A stretch of 64,000 nt of DNA, from NCBI GenBank assembly GCA_964552795.1, contig CAZKIO010000014.1, positions 1 through 64,000 of the forward strand, written 5' to 3'. Position 1 is the first letter of the stretch. Each line of letters starts with the position of its first letter. The DNA comes from JAEUHZ01 sp964552795 (lineage in GTDB: Bacteria; Planctomycetota; UBA1135; GCA-002686595). The position numbers and the translations under genes were made by a program. Positions 53,505-62,055 of this stretch are shown in pieces. The notes below the pieces were generated by a model, which was not told the origin of the DNA, ran no database searches, and was given only the letters and a program-made list of their open reading frames with translations.

Positions 53505-56500
53505 ATGAACACCCCCCGCCCGATCCGGCCCATTCTTCCCCTCTTGATCGCCGTCCTCGCGAGCGTGCCTGGCCCGTCGCACGCGCAGGAGGGACCTCGT
53601 CCCTGGACTCGCGCCGCACTGCTGGCTCCGCGCGAACTGGCCGACGTCCTGCAGGTCTCGGGGCCGATCCGCTCCGCGGACGAGGCGCGCGCGGCTGCCG
53701 CGGAGGCGCTGCGGCTGCGTGCCTCCGACCTGGGAGTCGAAGCCGCCGCGCTCGCCGCGCGCGACGCGCGCCGGGTCGGCGAGACCTGGTCGGTCGAGTA
53801 CGAGCAGGTGCTCGACGGGTTGCCGGTGGTCGGCAGCCGTGTCCACGCGCTGATCTCGGACGCGGGCACGCTGCTCTCGCTGCGCAGCCTCGGGCTCACG
53901 GCGGCCGGCACGGACATGAGCTTTGGGATCGACGCAGCCGTCGCGGGTTCGCGGGCCAGAGAGGCTGCGCGCGCGGTGACCGCGGGCTCCGTCGAGATCG
54001 GCGCCGCGCGCGCGGTCCTCGTGCCGCTCGCGGATCGGCCGGACCGGCACGTGCCCGCCTGGCAGGTCGCGGTCGAGGATCCCGCGCGGCACGACGGAAG
54101 CTGGCTCGTCACCGTCGGCGGCCGCGACGGCATCGTGCTCGCCGTGGAACCCCGCGTCACCTGCGCGGTCACCGGCACCGTGAAGGGGCGCGGGCACGGG
54201 AGCGGCCCGTCGACCTCGTCGGCGCCGGCCGCGTTGGGCCTGGCCAACCTGACGCTCTCGGCCAGCGACCCGGCCGCCCTGGTCACGCGCCTGACGGCCA
54301 ACGCCTGCCCGGACGATCAGGCCGTCATCAGCTCCGACGGGGCCCGCGTGGCCTTCGTCTCCGGCTGCGACGGCGATGCGGAGATCTGGACGAGCCGGAC
54401 CGACGGGACCGGCCTGCTGCAACTCACCAGCAACGGAGCCGCTGATCGATCGCCGTCGATCTCCGCCGACGGGGCCTGGATCGCGTTCGTCAGCGAGGTC
54501 GACGGCGATCCCGAGATCTTCGTCGTGCGCAGCGACGGCACGGGCCTGCTGCAGGTCTCGCACAACACGGAAGCCGACGAGGAGCCCAGCCTGTCGGGCG
54601 ACGGCGCGCTCGTGGTGTGGTCGTCGGCGGTGGGTGGTGACTTCGAGATCTGGCGCTCGAGCACCGTGGTTCCTGCTCCCGCCGCACTGACCGCCAACAC
54701 CGCGCGGGATTCCGCGCCGGCCCTGTCGCTGGACGGATCGAGGATCGCGTGGGTCAGCGACATCGACGGCGACGACGAGATCTTCGTGATGAACGCCGAC
54801 GGCACGGGAACCGTGCAACTCACGCACAACACGATTCCCGACGGCGCGCCGTCGATCCGCGAGGACGGCCTGCGGATCGTGTTCGAGTCGCAGTTGCCCC
54901 GGCCCACCGCGCCCGACGCCGGCGATCCCTCCGCGGTCCGCCATTCGCCGCGCGTGCGCGTCGCGCCGGTGCTGGCGCCGGACTACGACCTGTTCGTCGT
55001 TGGGGCCGACGGCACGGGCCTCGCGCGCCTCACGTCCAGCCACGCCAACGAGCGGGCGCCCGCGCTGTCCCCGCAAGGTGGTGCCGTGGCCTTCACCAGC
55101 GACGAGGACGGACCCGGCGGAATCCGCCTCCTGCTGCTGGGCATGGGCACCGAGTTCGACATCACCCGCGACGCTCTGTTCCATCGCGCGCCGAGCACGG
55201 ACTACGCCGGGACGCGCGGCGCGTTCTCGGTGCGCGACGGCGACGACGAGATCGGGGCCTGGAACTTCCTGGCCGCGGGCGCGTTCGTGACGGGAACCAC
55301 GGGCGCGGGCGGCGCCTACTCGCTGCCCGTGGCGGACGGAACCGCGGCCGAGGTCAGCGGGCGACTTCAGGGGTTGTGGGCGCGGGTCAGCGACGAGTCG
55401 GCGAACTCGCCGAACCTCTCCGCGCGCGCCGGCGTGGTCGCGCCGTCCGCAGGCAACGACCTCCTGTTCAACCCGACGAGCGCCAGCCCGCTCTCCAGCA
55501 CGCAGGTCACGGCGTACTACCACACGAACGCCGCGCACGACGGCCTGGCGGCGGTCATGCGCCGCGCGCCGCTGGCCTTGACCGGATCGCTCGCGATCGA
55601 CCGTCCGTTGCACGCGCGGGTGAACATCCCGGTCCCGACGGCCAACGCGTTCTACAACCTCGCGCGCCAGGAGACGGCGTTCTTCATCGGCGCGGGGCCC
55701 ACCCGGCCGAACACCGCGTACGACAGCGTGATCCTGCACGAGTACGGCCACTTCTTCGACGACGTGTACGGCGGCATCGGCGCCGGCAGCGCGTGCGAGG
55801 CGCCGTTCGCGCTGGGCGAGGGCGCGGCGGACGCCGTCTCGATGCTGATCCTCGGCAGTCCGGTCCTGGGCGCCGACTGGACCGGGCCCGGCACGTGGTT
55901 GCGTAACTACAGCGTCCCGGTGTTCGCGGGCGGGAGCGCGGGGCGCCAGTACGACGGGCTCGACTGCCTGTCCGTGGCGGGACGTCCGGAAGTCCACCAG
56001 CACGGCGAGGCGTTCGCCGGGTTCGCCTGGCGACTGCGTTCGTCCGTCGGCGCGGTGACGGCGGAGAACCTGCTGGTCGGCGCCATGCTCACCAACCCGC
56101 CCGACATGCAGGGGGCCGTGAGCGCCGTGTTCGCGCTGGCGGCGACGCCCGCGTTCGGCGGCACGGGCTCGCCGGCCACGAGCCCGCTGTACGACATGAT
56201 CTGCGCGGCGGCCGCGTCGCAGGGCTTCGACTGCTATCCGCGCACGGACCAGCAGTCGTACGGCTGCATCACGTCGGTGTGCGGCGTGCCGCCTTCGCAC
56301 AAGGTGTGCGTCACGGAGTGGCTGGGGCCCGTGGTGGATTTCGAGAGCGGCTGCGAGCCGATCCCCAACCCGGACGACGACGGCCTGGTCGTCCCGCCCG
56401 CGCTGGCCAGCGGTTCGATGGCGCCGCTGACGTTCACGCTGAAGGTGAACCCCGCGCTGCGCTTCACGGGTCGTTACGGCGGCAGCGTGGGCGGAGCGCC

Positions 56501-56867
56501 GCTGAAGGAACGCCTCGTCTACCTGAACGTGTGGTTCCTGATCGACAACGCGATGGGCGGTTTCGACGTCGTGAAGGTGCTCGGGACCGCGAGCGGCAGC
56601 GGCATCTCAGGCCCCGCCGGATTCGGGCCCGACACGCTGGCCTACAACCCCGACACGTGGGCGGGTCCTTCGCTGACCGTGACGTACACCGTGCCGGTGC
56701 CGAGCGTGCCGACGGACCGTTTCACGATCATCCGCACGCGCCTCGACTATGGCGAGGACTGCGGAAGGGTCGGGACCTGCCTCTCGAGCCCCACGCTGTC
56801 GGGACCGTGCGGCACCGCGCGGTTCGGCGAGGTCGAGGAGAAGCAGATCGTGATCACCGGACCTTGA
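53505..56867 (+). CDS. Secreted fungalysin-like (M36) metallopeptidase with inserted TolB-like propeller
   Basis: The protein has 1120 residues from ATG 53505, preceded by AGGAG. After the signal peptide (ending SHAQ) the first 220 residues resemble the FTP propeptide of thermolysin/fungalysin enzymes (QVLDGLPVVGSRVHALISDAGTLLSL, PAWQVAVEDP). Residues about 270-560 contain five or six PD40/TolB blades (SSDGARVAFVSGCDGDAEIW, SADGAWIAFVSEVDGDPEIF). The catalytic domain has H745-EYGH749 and, 22 residues on, LGEGAADAVS, supplying the third ligand Glu772. The C-terminal 200 residues are Cys-containing and unassigned. It is divergent from the sigma/kinase pair. Confidence 0.82.
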   Translation: MNTPRPIRPILPLLIAVLASVPGPSHAQEGPRPWTRAALLAPRELADVLQVSGPIRSADEARAAAAEALRLRASDLGVEAAALAARDARRVGETWSVEYEQVLDGLPVVGSRVHALISDAGTLLSLRSLGLTAAGTDMSFGIDAAVAGSRAREAARAVTAGSVEIGAARAVLVPLADRPDRHVPAWQVAVEDPARHDGSWLVTVGGRDGIVLAVEPRVTCAVTGTVKGRGHGSGPSTSSAPAALGLANLTLSASDPAALVTRLTANACPDDQAVISSDGARVAFVSGCDGDAEIWTSRTDGTGLLQLTSNGAADRSPSISADGAWIAFVSEVDGDPEIFVVRSDGTGLLQVSHNTEADEEPSLSGDGALVVWSSAVGGDFEIWRSSTVVPAPAALTANTARDSAPALSLDGSRIAWVSDIDGDDEIFVMNADGTGTVQLTHNTIPDGAPSIREDGLRIVFESQLPRPTAPDAGDPSAVRHSPRVRVAPVLAPDYDLFVVGADGTGLARLTSSHANERAPALSPQGGAVAFTSDEDGPGGIRLLLLGMGTEFDITRDALFHRAPSTDYAGTRGAFSVRDGDDEIGAWNFLAAGAFVTGTTGAGGAYSLPVADGTAAEVSGRLQGLWARVSDESANSPNLSARAGVVAPSAGNDLLFNPTSASPLSSTQVTAYYHTNAAHDGLAAVMRRAPLALTGSLAIDRPLHARVNIPVPTANAFYNLARQETAFFIGAGPTRPNTAYDSVILHEYGHFFDDVYGGIGAGSACEAPFALGEGAADAVSMLILGSPVLGADWTGPGTWLRNYSVPVFAGGSAGRQYDGLDCLSVAGRPEVHQHGEAFAGFAWRLRSSVGAVTAENLLVGAMLTNPPDMQGAVSAVFALAATPAFGGTGSPATSPLYDMICAAAASQGFDCYPRTDQQSYGCITSVCGVPPSHKVCVTEWLGPVVDFESGCEPIPNPDDDGLVVPPALASGSMAPLTFTLKVNPALRFTGRYGGSVGGAPLKERLVYLNVWFLIDNAMGGFDVVKVLGTASGSGISGPAGFGPDTLAYNPDTWAGPSLTVTYTVPVPSVPTDRFTIIRTRLDYGEDCGRVGTCLSSPTLSGPCGTARFGEVEEKQIVITGP

Positions 56868-56885
56868 GTCGGGTGCCGGGCGGGA

Positions 56886-57290
56886 TCAGCGCTCGCGGTA
56901 GCCGAGCACCACCAGCAGGCACGGGCCGCCCGCGATCACCGACAGGCCCAGCTCGCGCGCGCGCCGCACGGCGCGCGCGCTCTCCGCTCCGGGCTGCATC
57001 CACAGGCGCGTGATCCCGGCCGCGGCGGCGTCCTCGACGACGCGCTCGGTCACCTCGGGCGGCGTGATGATCGACACGCCGTGCACCGGCTCGGGCAGGG
57101 CAAAGAGGTCGGGCACGCAGGTCTGCCCCTCGATCTCGCGCTCGCGCGGATGGACCGGGTGCGCGCGCCGGCCGTTCTGGAGGTAGCAACGCAGCACCTT
57201 GTTGCCGTACTTCGCGCGGTCCGTCGAGGCACCCACCACCGCGTAGGCTTCGCCGCGCAGGAAGTCGTCCATCCGCTCCTGGTCGTCCAT
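56886..57290 (-). CDS. CoA-binding (YccU-type) protein
   Basis: The 134-residue protein has a Rossmann CoA-binding domain with AYAVVGASTDRAKYGNKVLRCYLQNG, VHPREREIEGQTCVPDL, VSIITPPEVTERVVEDAAAAGITRLWMQPGAE and GGPCLLVVLGYRE. These stand-alone relatives of succinyl-CoA synthetase bind CoA; a metabolic role is not defined. ATG 57290 faces the nth start with a 21 bp gap. It converges with the peptidase gene (18 bp). Confidence 0.92.
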   Translation of the reverse strand: MDDQERMDDFLRGEAYAVVGASTDRAKYGNKVLRCYLQNGRRAHPVHPREREIEGQTCVPDLFALPEPVHGVSIITPPEVTERVVEDAAAAGITRLWMQPGAESARAVRRARELGLSVIAGGPCLLVVLGYRER

Positions 57291-57311
57291 GCGGCGTCGT
57301 ATCCTAGGGCC

Positions 57312-57986
57312 GTGAAGCGCCAAGAGAAGGCCGATCGCATCCGCGCGACGCTGGAAGAGCTGTATCCGGCGCCGCCGATCCCGCTCGAGCACCGGGACCC
57401 GTTCACGCTGCTCGTCGCCGTCGTGCTCTCGGCGCAGACGACCGACGCGCGCGTCAACCTGGTGACGCCGGCCCTGTTCGCGCGCGCGCCGGACGCTGCG
57501 GCCATGGCGCGCCTCCCGGTCGAGGAGATTCACGGCTTCATCCGCACCTGCGGCCTCGCGCCGGCCAAGGCCAAGAACCTGTCCGCGCTGTCGAAGCTGA
57601 TCGTCGAGCGCCACGGCGGGCGCGTGCCGCGCACCTTCGAGGAGCTCGAGGCGCTGCCCGGCGTCGGCCACAAGACGGCCAGCGTCGTCATGGCGCAGGC
57701 CTTCGGCGTGCCGGCCTTCCCGGTGGACACGCACATCCACCGGCTCGCGGAGCGCTGGGGCCTGTCGGACGGCAGCTCGGTCGAGCGCACCGAGCGCGAT
57801 CTGAAGGCGCTGTTCCCCGAGAGCACGTGGACGCACCTGCACCTCGCGATCATCTACTTCGGCCGCGAGCACTGCCCCGCGCAGCGCCACGACATGAGCG
57901 CGTGCCCGATCTGCTCGTGGGCCGCGCCCAAGGCGCGCGTGCGGTCCAGCACGCCGCGCAAGACCGCCGCGAAGCGGCCGCGCTGA
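57312..57986 (+). CDS. nth: Endonuclease III
   Basis: This DNA glycosylase/AP lyase (224 residues from GTG) removes oxidised pyrimidines. The helix-hairpin-helix LEALPGVGHKTASVVMAQAFG carries the catalytic Lys, and VDTHIHRLAERWGL the catalytic Asp. LLVAVVLSAQTTDARVN is the usual start of the helical core. The cluster-binding tail reads HCPAQRHDMSACPICSW: three Cys with wider spacing, and no fourth Cys before the basic C-terminus (SSTPRKTAAKRPR), so the classical C-x6-C-x2-C-x5-C [4Fe-4S] motif is incomplete. Confidence 0.93.
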   Translation: MKRQEKADRIRATLEELYPAPPIPLEHRDPFTLLVAVVLSAQTTDARVNLVTPALFARAPDAAAMARLPVEEIHGFIRTCGLAPAKAKNLSALSKLIVERHGGRVPRTFEELEALPGVGHKTASVVMAQAFGVPAFPVDTHIHRLAERWGLSDGSSVERTERDLKALFPESTWTHLHLAIIYFGREHCPAQRHDMSACPICSWAAPKARVRSSTPRKTAAKRPR

Positions 57987-57992
57987 ACCGCG

Positions 57993-59717
57993 TCAGCGCG
58001 CGTCGACGTCGGCGCGCAGCGCCGCGAGCAGCTCGGTCCAGCTCGTGACCTCCACGAGGCGCGCGCGCACCTCGGGGTCGCGCAGCGTCTTGCCGATGTC
58101 CGCGAGCAGCGCGAGCTGCGCGTCGGGCTGCTCGGCCGGCGTCAGGATCAGGAACACGATGCGCACGGGCTCGCCGTCGGGCGCGGCGAAGTCGATCCCG
58201 GCCGGCGACAGGCCCAGCGCGACGCGCGGCCGCGAGAGCCCGGCGAGGCGCGCGTGCGGGATCGCCATGCCCGAGCCGATCGCGGTCGTGCCGGCCTGCT
58301 CGCGCGTCCACACGGCGCGCTCGACCGCGGGGGCGTCCAGCCCGTGCGCGCCCGCGAGCACGCGCGCGAGCTCGCCGATGACGGCGCGCCGGTCCGTTCC
58401 GGCAAGACGTTCGACGAAGGCCTTGGCGCGCAGGAGACCCGCGAAGCGCCGCGGCCGCTCGCGCCGCAGCACGCGCTGGATCAGCGGGCCAGAGAGCGTC
58501 GACGTCACGAAGGCCATCACCGCCAGCGCCACGAAGAGCGACTGGTCCACGATGCCGTGCTGCAGCGCCGTCAGCCCCAGGATCAAGGCCATGCTGCCGC
58601 GCGAGTTCAACGCGAAGCCCGTGGCCCACGCGTCGCGCGGCGCCATGCCCGAGACGCGCGCCCCCAGCGCTGCGCCCGCGATCTTCGCGCCGCAGGCCAG
58701 CACCAGAACCGTCGCGCACAACGCTGGGTCCAGGTCGCGCGAGAGGTCGATCGACGTGCCGATCCCCGCGAAGAACAGCGGCGCGAAGAAGCTGGAGACG
58801 AACTCGCGGATGGTCGTGCGCGTGCGTTCGCGCAGGTGCGCCGAATCCCCCAGCGCCACACCCGCCAGGAACGCTCCGAAGATCGCGTGCAGGCCCAGGG
58901 CCTCGGTCAGCGCCGCGGCCGCGAGCGCCAGCACGATCGCGAACACGAGCACGCCGCTGGGCCAGGACGTGTGGGCCTGCACCCACGGGAGCGAGCGGTG
59001 GATGAGCCAGCGGCCGACGGTCAGCGTCCCGACCGCGAACAGGACGCTGCCCAACAGCGCATACACGAGCACACCGGGATCGGGACCCGCCGCCGCGACG
59101 GCCAGGAGCACAGCGAACAGGATCCAGCCCACGATGTCGTCGAAGATCGCCGCGCCGATCACGACCATGCCGAAGTCGGAGCGGTACAGCCGCAGGTCGA
59201 GGAGCGTGCGCGCGATCACCGGGAGCGCGCTGATCGACAGGACGATCGCGACGAAGGCCGCGTGAATCTCGCGCTCGACGCCCGCGCTCCGACCGGTCCA
59301 CCCGGGCCAGGTCCACGCCGCGCCGAAGCCGACCGCGAGCGGCACGAGCAGGCCGAACAGCGCGACCACCGACGTCGTGCGGCCCTGGCGCAGGACGCGC
59401 GAGAAGTCGACCTCCAGGCCGGCGACGAGCAGGAACAGCACCACCGCGAGCAGGCGGACGCCGGCGTGCACCGCCACGGTCGGGCCCGCGTCGGGGAACA
59501 CCCAGGCCTCGACCTCCGGCGCGACGCGACCGAACAAGGACGGTCCGAGCAGGATGCCGGCGGTCAACTCGCCGAGGACGGACGGCTGCCCGAGCTTGCG
59601 CGCGATCTCCCCCAGCACGCGCGCCGCGAGCAGCAGCGCGGCGAGCCCGACGAGCAGCCGGGTCACGTCGAGCGCGGTGAAGCCCTCCGCGGGCACGCAG
59701 ATCGCGATGGGGAACAC
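57993..59717 (-). CDS. CPA2-type Na+(K+)/H+ antiporter fused to a PTS IIA domain
   Basis: The protein has 574 residues from GTG 59717. Twelve or so hydrophobic helices (about 17-410) carry the family segments LGELTAGILLGPSLFG, LLVAGLEVDF, FDDIVGWILFA, LGLHAIFGAFLAGVAL and GFALNSRGSMALILGL. Residues about 430-574 are a fructose/nitrogen-type PTS EIIA domain with the phosphorylatable His488 in GSGMAIPHARL and FLILTPAEQPDAQLALLADIG. The fusion suggests regulation of transport by phosphotransfer; no EI or HPr gene is in the window. Confidence 0.92.
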   Translation of the reverse strand: MFPIAICVPAEGFTALDVTRLLVGLAALLLAARVLGEIARKLGQPSVLGELTAGILLGPSLFGRVAPEVEAWVFPDAGPTVAVHAGVRLLAVVLFLLVAGLEVDFSRVLRQGRTTSVVALFGLLVPLAVGFGAAWTWPGWTGRSAGVEREIHAAFVAIVLSISALPVIARTLLDLRLYRSDFGMVVIGAAIFDDIVGWILFAVLLAVAAAGPDPGVLVYALLGSVLFAVGTLTVGRWLIHRSLPWVQAHTSWPSGVLVFAIVLALAAAALTEALGLHAIFGAFLAGVALGDSAHLRERTRTTIREFVSSFFAPLFFAGIGTSIDLSRDLDPALCATVLVLACGAKIAGAALGARVSGMAPRDAWATGFALNSRGSMALILGLTALQHGIVDQSLFVALAVMAFVTSTLSGPLIQRVLRRERPRRFAGLLRAKAFVERLAGTDRRAVIGELARVLAGAHGLDAPAVERAVWTREQAGTTAIGSGMAIPHARLAGLSRPRVALGLSPAGIDFAAPDGEPVRIVFLILTPAEQPDAQLALLADIGKTLRDPEVRARLVEVTSWTELLAALRADVDAR

Positions 59718-59822
59718 GCTCGGGATGGCCGCTCGAGCGGGAGAGGGTAGGCACGCCGCGGGGATTGCTCAATGGCTGCTGGCCCGCGGGCGTGCGCCCC
59801 GTCACAATCGCGCGCCCAAACC

Positions 59823-60674
59823 ATGGAGACCCGCGACGACGATGCCGCCTGGGAGGCGCAGGACGACGACGAACTCGGTCCCGAGGACGAGGCGCTGGAC
59901 CGAGCCTGGTCGGCGATCGACGCGGGCGACTACGAGGCGGCGCTGCGCGAGCTCGAGACGGTCGATCCCGATTGGCCCGACCGCTGGATCCCCGAGGCGC
60001 TGGTGCGCACGGACCTGGGCGAGCTCAAGCGCGCGCGCGCGCTGCTCGACCGCGTGCGGTCCGCGGCGGAAGTCGACGAGCACCCCGACTGGCTGTGGGC
60101 CGAGGGTGCGCTGTGCACCGCCGAGTGGCGCATCGGTCCCGCGCGCGAGGTGCTGGAGCGCCTCGTGTCGGTGGAGCGGTCGGCCGCGGCGCTGGAGCGC
60201 CTCGCGCTGTGCCACGACGTGCTCGGCGAGCACGAGCGCGCGGACGAGCTCCTGGCCGAGGCGCACAAGCTGAACCCCGAGGCCGTCCCGCTGCCGGCGC
60301 GCATGCCGCTCGAGGATCTGGAGGCCGAGGTCGCGCGCGCGCTCGAGGACCTGCCCGCGCAATTCCGCAAGGCGCTGGAGACGACCGAGATCGTCGTCGA
60401 ACCGATGCCGGCGGAGTGGATGATCGACCTCGCCGACCCGGCCGAGACGCCGCCCGACGTCCTGGGCCTGTTCGTGGGCGTCTCGGACATCGAGCGCAGC
60501 GAGGACGCCTCGGCCGAGCTGCCGCGCCGGATCTACCTGTTCCAGCGCAACCTGGAGCGCGCGGCGGAGAGTCGCGAGGAGCTGGTCGAGGAAGTGAGGA
60601 CCACGCTGTTCCACGAGATCGGCCACCTCTTGGGCTTCGACGAGGAAGGCGTGGCCGAGATGGGCCTGGAGTAG
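59823..60674 (+). CDS. TPR protein with C-terminal minimal zincin domain
   Basis: The protein has 283 residues. Acidic, TPR-like helices (about 20-165: DRAWSAIDAGDYEAALRELE, RARALLDRVRSA, CHDVLGEHERADELLAEAHKLNPEA) are followed by a PF06262-type zincin domain ending VEEVRTTLFHEIGHLLGFDEEGVAEMGLE, with the HEIGH metal site and the terminal Glu-rich stretch typical of that family. No signal peptide is seen, so it should be cytoplasmic. A short GGCCGC-GCGGCC palindrome followed by ATTTTT at 60674-60691 may act as a weak terminator. Confidence 0.85.
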   Translation: METRDDDAAWEAQDDDELGPEDEALDRAWSAIDAGDYEAALRELETVDPDWPDRWIPEALVRTDLGELKRARALLDRVRSAAEVDEHPDWLWAEGALCTAEWRIGPAREVLERLVSVERSAAALERLALCHDVLGEHERADELLAEAHKLNPEAVPLPARMPLEDLEAEVARALEDLPAQFRKALETTEIVVEPMPAEWMIDLADPAETPPDVLGLFVGVSDIERSEDASAELPRRIYLFQRNLERAAESREELVEEVRTTLFHEIGHLLGFDEEGVAEMGLE

Positions 60675-60798
60675 GCCGCGCGGCCATTTTTCGCGTCCAG
60701 CGCGGGAGGCTCCTGCGTAGTTTGGCCGTCGTCCGGCGCCCCGCGCCGAGCCGTTCCCATCCCCCGACCCCGCTCGCGGACCCGGTCCGCGCAGGATC

Positions 60799-61158
60799 AT
60801 GAAGTACGCCAGTCCTCTTCTCGCCGCCGCCGTGGCGGCCCTCGTCGCCGGCGCGCCGCTCGCCGGTTGTCACGCCCCCAAGAAGCATTCCTCGATGGCC
60901 TCGATGGCCGCCGACAAGCACGCCTGCGCCGGCAAGAACGCCTGCAAGGGCCAGGGCGGCTGCAAGTCGTCCGACAACGGCTGCGCCGGCAAGAACTCGT
61001 GCAAGGGCAGGGGCGGCTGCGCCACCGTCGACCGTCACGCCTGCAAGGGCATGAACTCCTGCAAGGGCCAGGGCGGCTGCAAGACCGCCAGCAACGCCTG
61101 CGCCGGTCACAACGCGTGCAAGGGCCAGGGCGGCTGCGCCGTCCCGCACAAGCACTGA
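60799..61158 (+). CDS. Cys-rich lipoprotein, likely bufferin-like RiPP precursor
   Basis: The 119-residue protein has an N-terminal signal with a lipobox (GAPLAGC, Cys24), then a His/Lys/Ser stretch and four C-x5-C-x5-C repeats: CAGKNACKGQGGC, CAGKNSCKGRGGC, CKGMNSCKGQGGC and CAGHNACKGQGGC. Spacers are 6-7 residues and the end is HKH. It is followed by an MNIO (DUF692) gene and a DUF2063 gene, the two partners that modify bufferin peptides. In characterised bufferins the MNIO turns Cys into thiooxazoles that bind copper. This precursor differs from known BufA families in its repeat array, so modification here is inferred. Confidence 0.8.
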   Translation: MKYASPLLAAAVAALVAGAPLAGCHAPKKHSSMASMAADKHACAGKNACKGQGGCKSSDNGCAGKNSCKGRGGCATVDRHACKGMNSCKGQGGCKTASNACAGHNACKGQGGCAVPHKH

Positions 61159-61159
61159 T

Positions 61160-61183
61160 CGGGCGGGCGGCACGGCCCGCCCG
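61160..61183 (+). promoter_or_regulatory. Hairpin between precursor and MNIO genes
   Basis: A perfect 9-bp stem (CGGGCGGGC at 61160-61168, GCCCGCCCG at 61175-61183) with a 6-nt loop starts 2 nt after the precursor stop and ends 8 nt before the MNIO GTG, covering the place where a ribosome binding site would be. No T-tract follows. It probably lowers expression of the enzyme relative to its substrate, by partial termination, mRNA protection or hidden translation start. Confidence 0.6.
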
Positions 61184-61191
61184 CGCTCTCC

Positions 61192-62055
61192 GTGAACCCG
61201 ACCGCGCCGCGCTTCGACCTGCCCAACCTGGGCGTCGGCGTCGGCTTGCGCACGACGCACTTCGCGCACGTGCTCGAGCGGCGCCCGCGCGTCGACTGGT
61301 TCGAGGTGATCACGGAGAACTTCCTCGCCACAGGCGGCCGCCCGCTCCACGTGCTGGAGCAGGTGGCCGCCTCGTATCCGGTCGTGTTCCACGGCGTGTC
61401 GCTGTCGATCGGCAGCGCGGATCCGCTCGACCGCGACTACCTGCGGCAGGTGAAGGAGCTGGCGGCGCGCGTGCAGCCGCGCTGGATCAGCGACCACCTG
61501 TGCTGGACCGGCGTGGCGGGACGCAACGTGCACGACCTCTTGCCGCTGCCGTACACCGAGGCCGCGCTGCGGCACGTCGTGCGGCGCGTGAAGGCGGTGC
61601 AGGAGTACCTGGAGCGGCCGCTGGTCCTCGAGAACCCCTCGTCGTACGTGGAGTTCCGTGCCTCGCAGATGAACGAGCACGAGTTCCTGGCGCGCCTCGC
61701 CGAGGAGGCCGACTGCGGCCTCTTGCTCGACGTCAACAACGTCTTCGTCTCCAGCGTCAACCACGGCTTCGACGCGCGCGCGTACGTCGACGCCATCCCG
61801 GCGGATCGCATCGTGCAGTTCCACGTCGCCGGACACACCGACAAGGGCACGCACCTGCTCGACACGCACACGGGCTGCGCCCGGGCCGAGGTGTGGGACC
61901 TCTTGCGCCACGCCTCGACGCGCACGGGCGGGCGATCGGTGCTGTACGAATGGGACGAGGACATCCCGGAGTTCGACGTGGTGCTCGCCGAGGCGCAGCG
62001 CGCGTACGCGATGCCGGGCATGCGCGGGCGGGAGGTGCTGCATGCCGCACGCTGA
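61192..62055 (+). CDS. bufB: MNIO-family (DUF692) multinuclear iron oxidase, BufB-like
   Basis: The 287-residue TIM-barrel enzyme is of the family that uses two or three iron ions and O2 to modify cysteines in peptides (MbnB, TglH, BufB). Metal and substrate residues visible: GVGLR (16-20), His23, Glu38 in WFEVITENF, His67 in VFHGVSLSIG, DHLCW (Asp101, His102), LENPSSY (Glu147, Asn148), LLLDVNN (Asp180, Asn182), FHVAGH (His211, His215), DTH (224-226) and YEWDEDIPE. It starts with GTG, lacks a visible Shine-Dalgarno and overlaps the DUF2063 gene by 14 bases. Confidence 0.93.
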   Translation: MNPTAPRFDLPNLGVGVGLRTTHFAHVLERRPRVDWFEVITENFLATGGRPLHVLEQVAASYPVVFHGVSLSIGSADPLDRDYLRQVKELAARVQPRWISDHLCWTGVAGRNVHDLLPLPYTEAALRHVVRRVKAVQEYLERPLVLENPSSYVEFRASQMNEHEFLARLAEEADCGLLLDVNNVFVSSVNHGFDARAYVDAIPADRIVQFHVAGHTDKGTHLLDTHTGCARAEVWDLLRHASTRTGGRSVLYEWDEDIPEFDVVLAEAQRAYAMPGMRGREVLHAAR

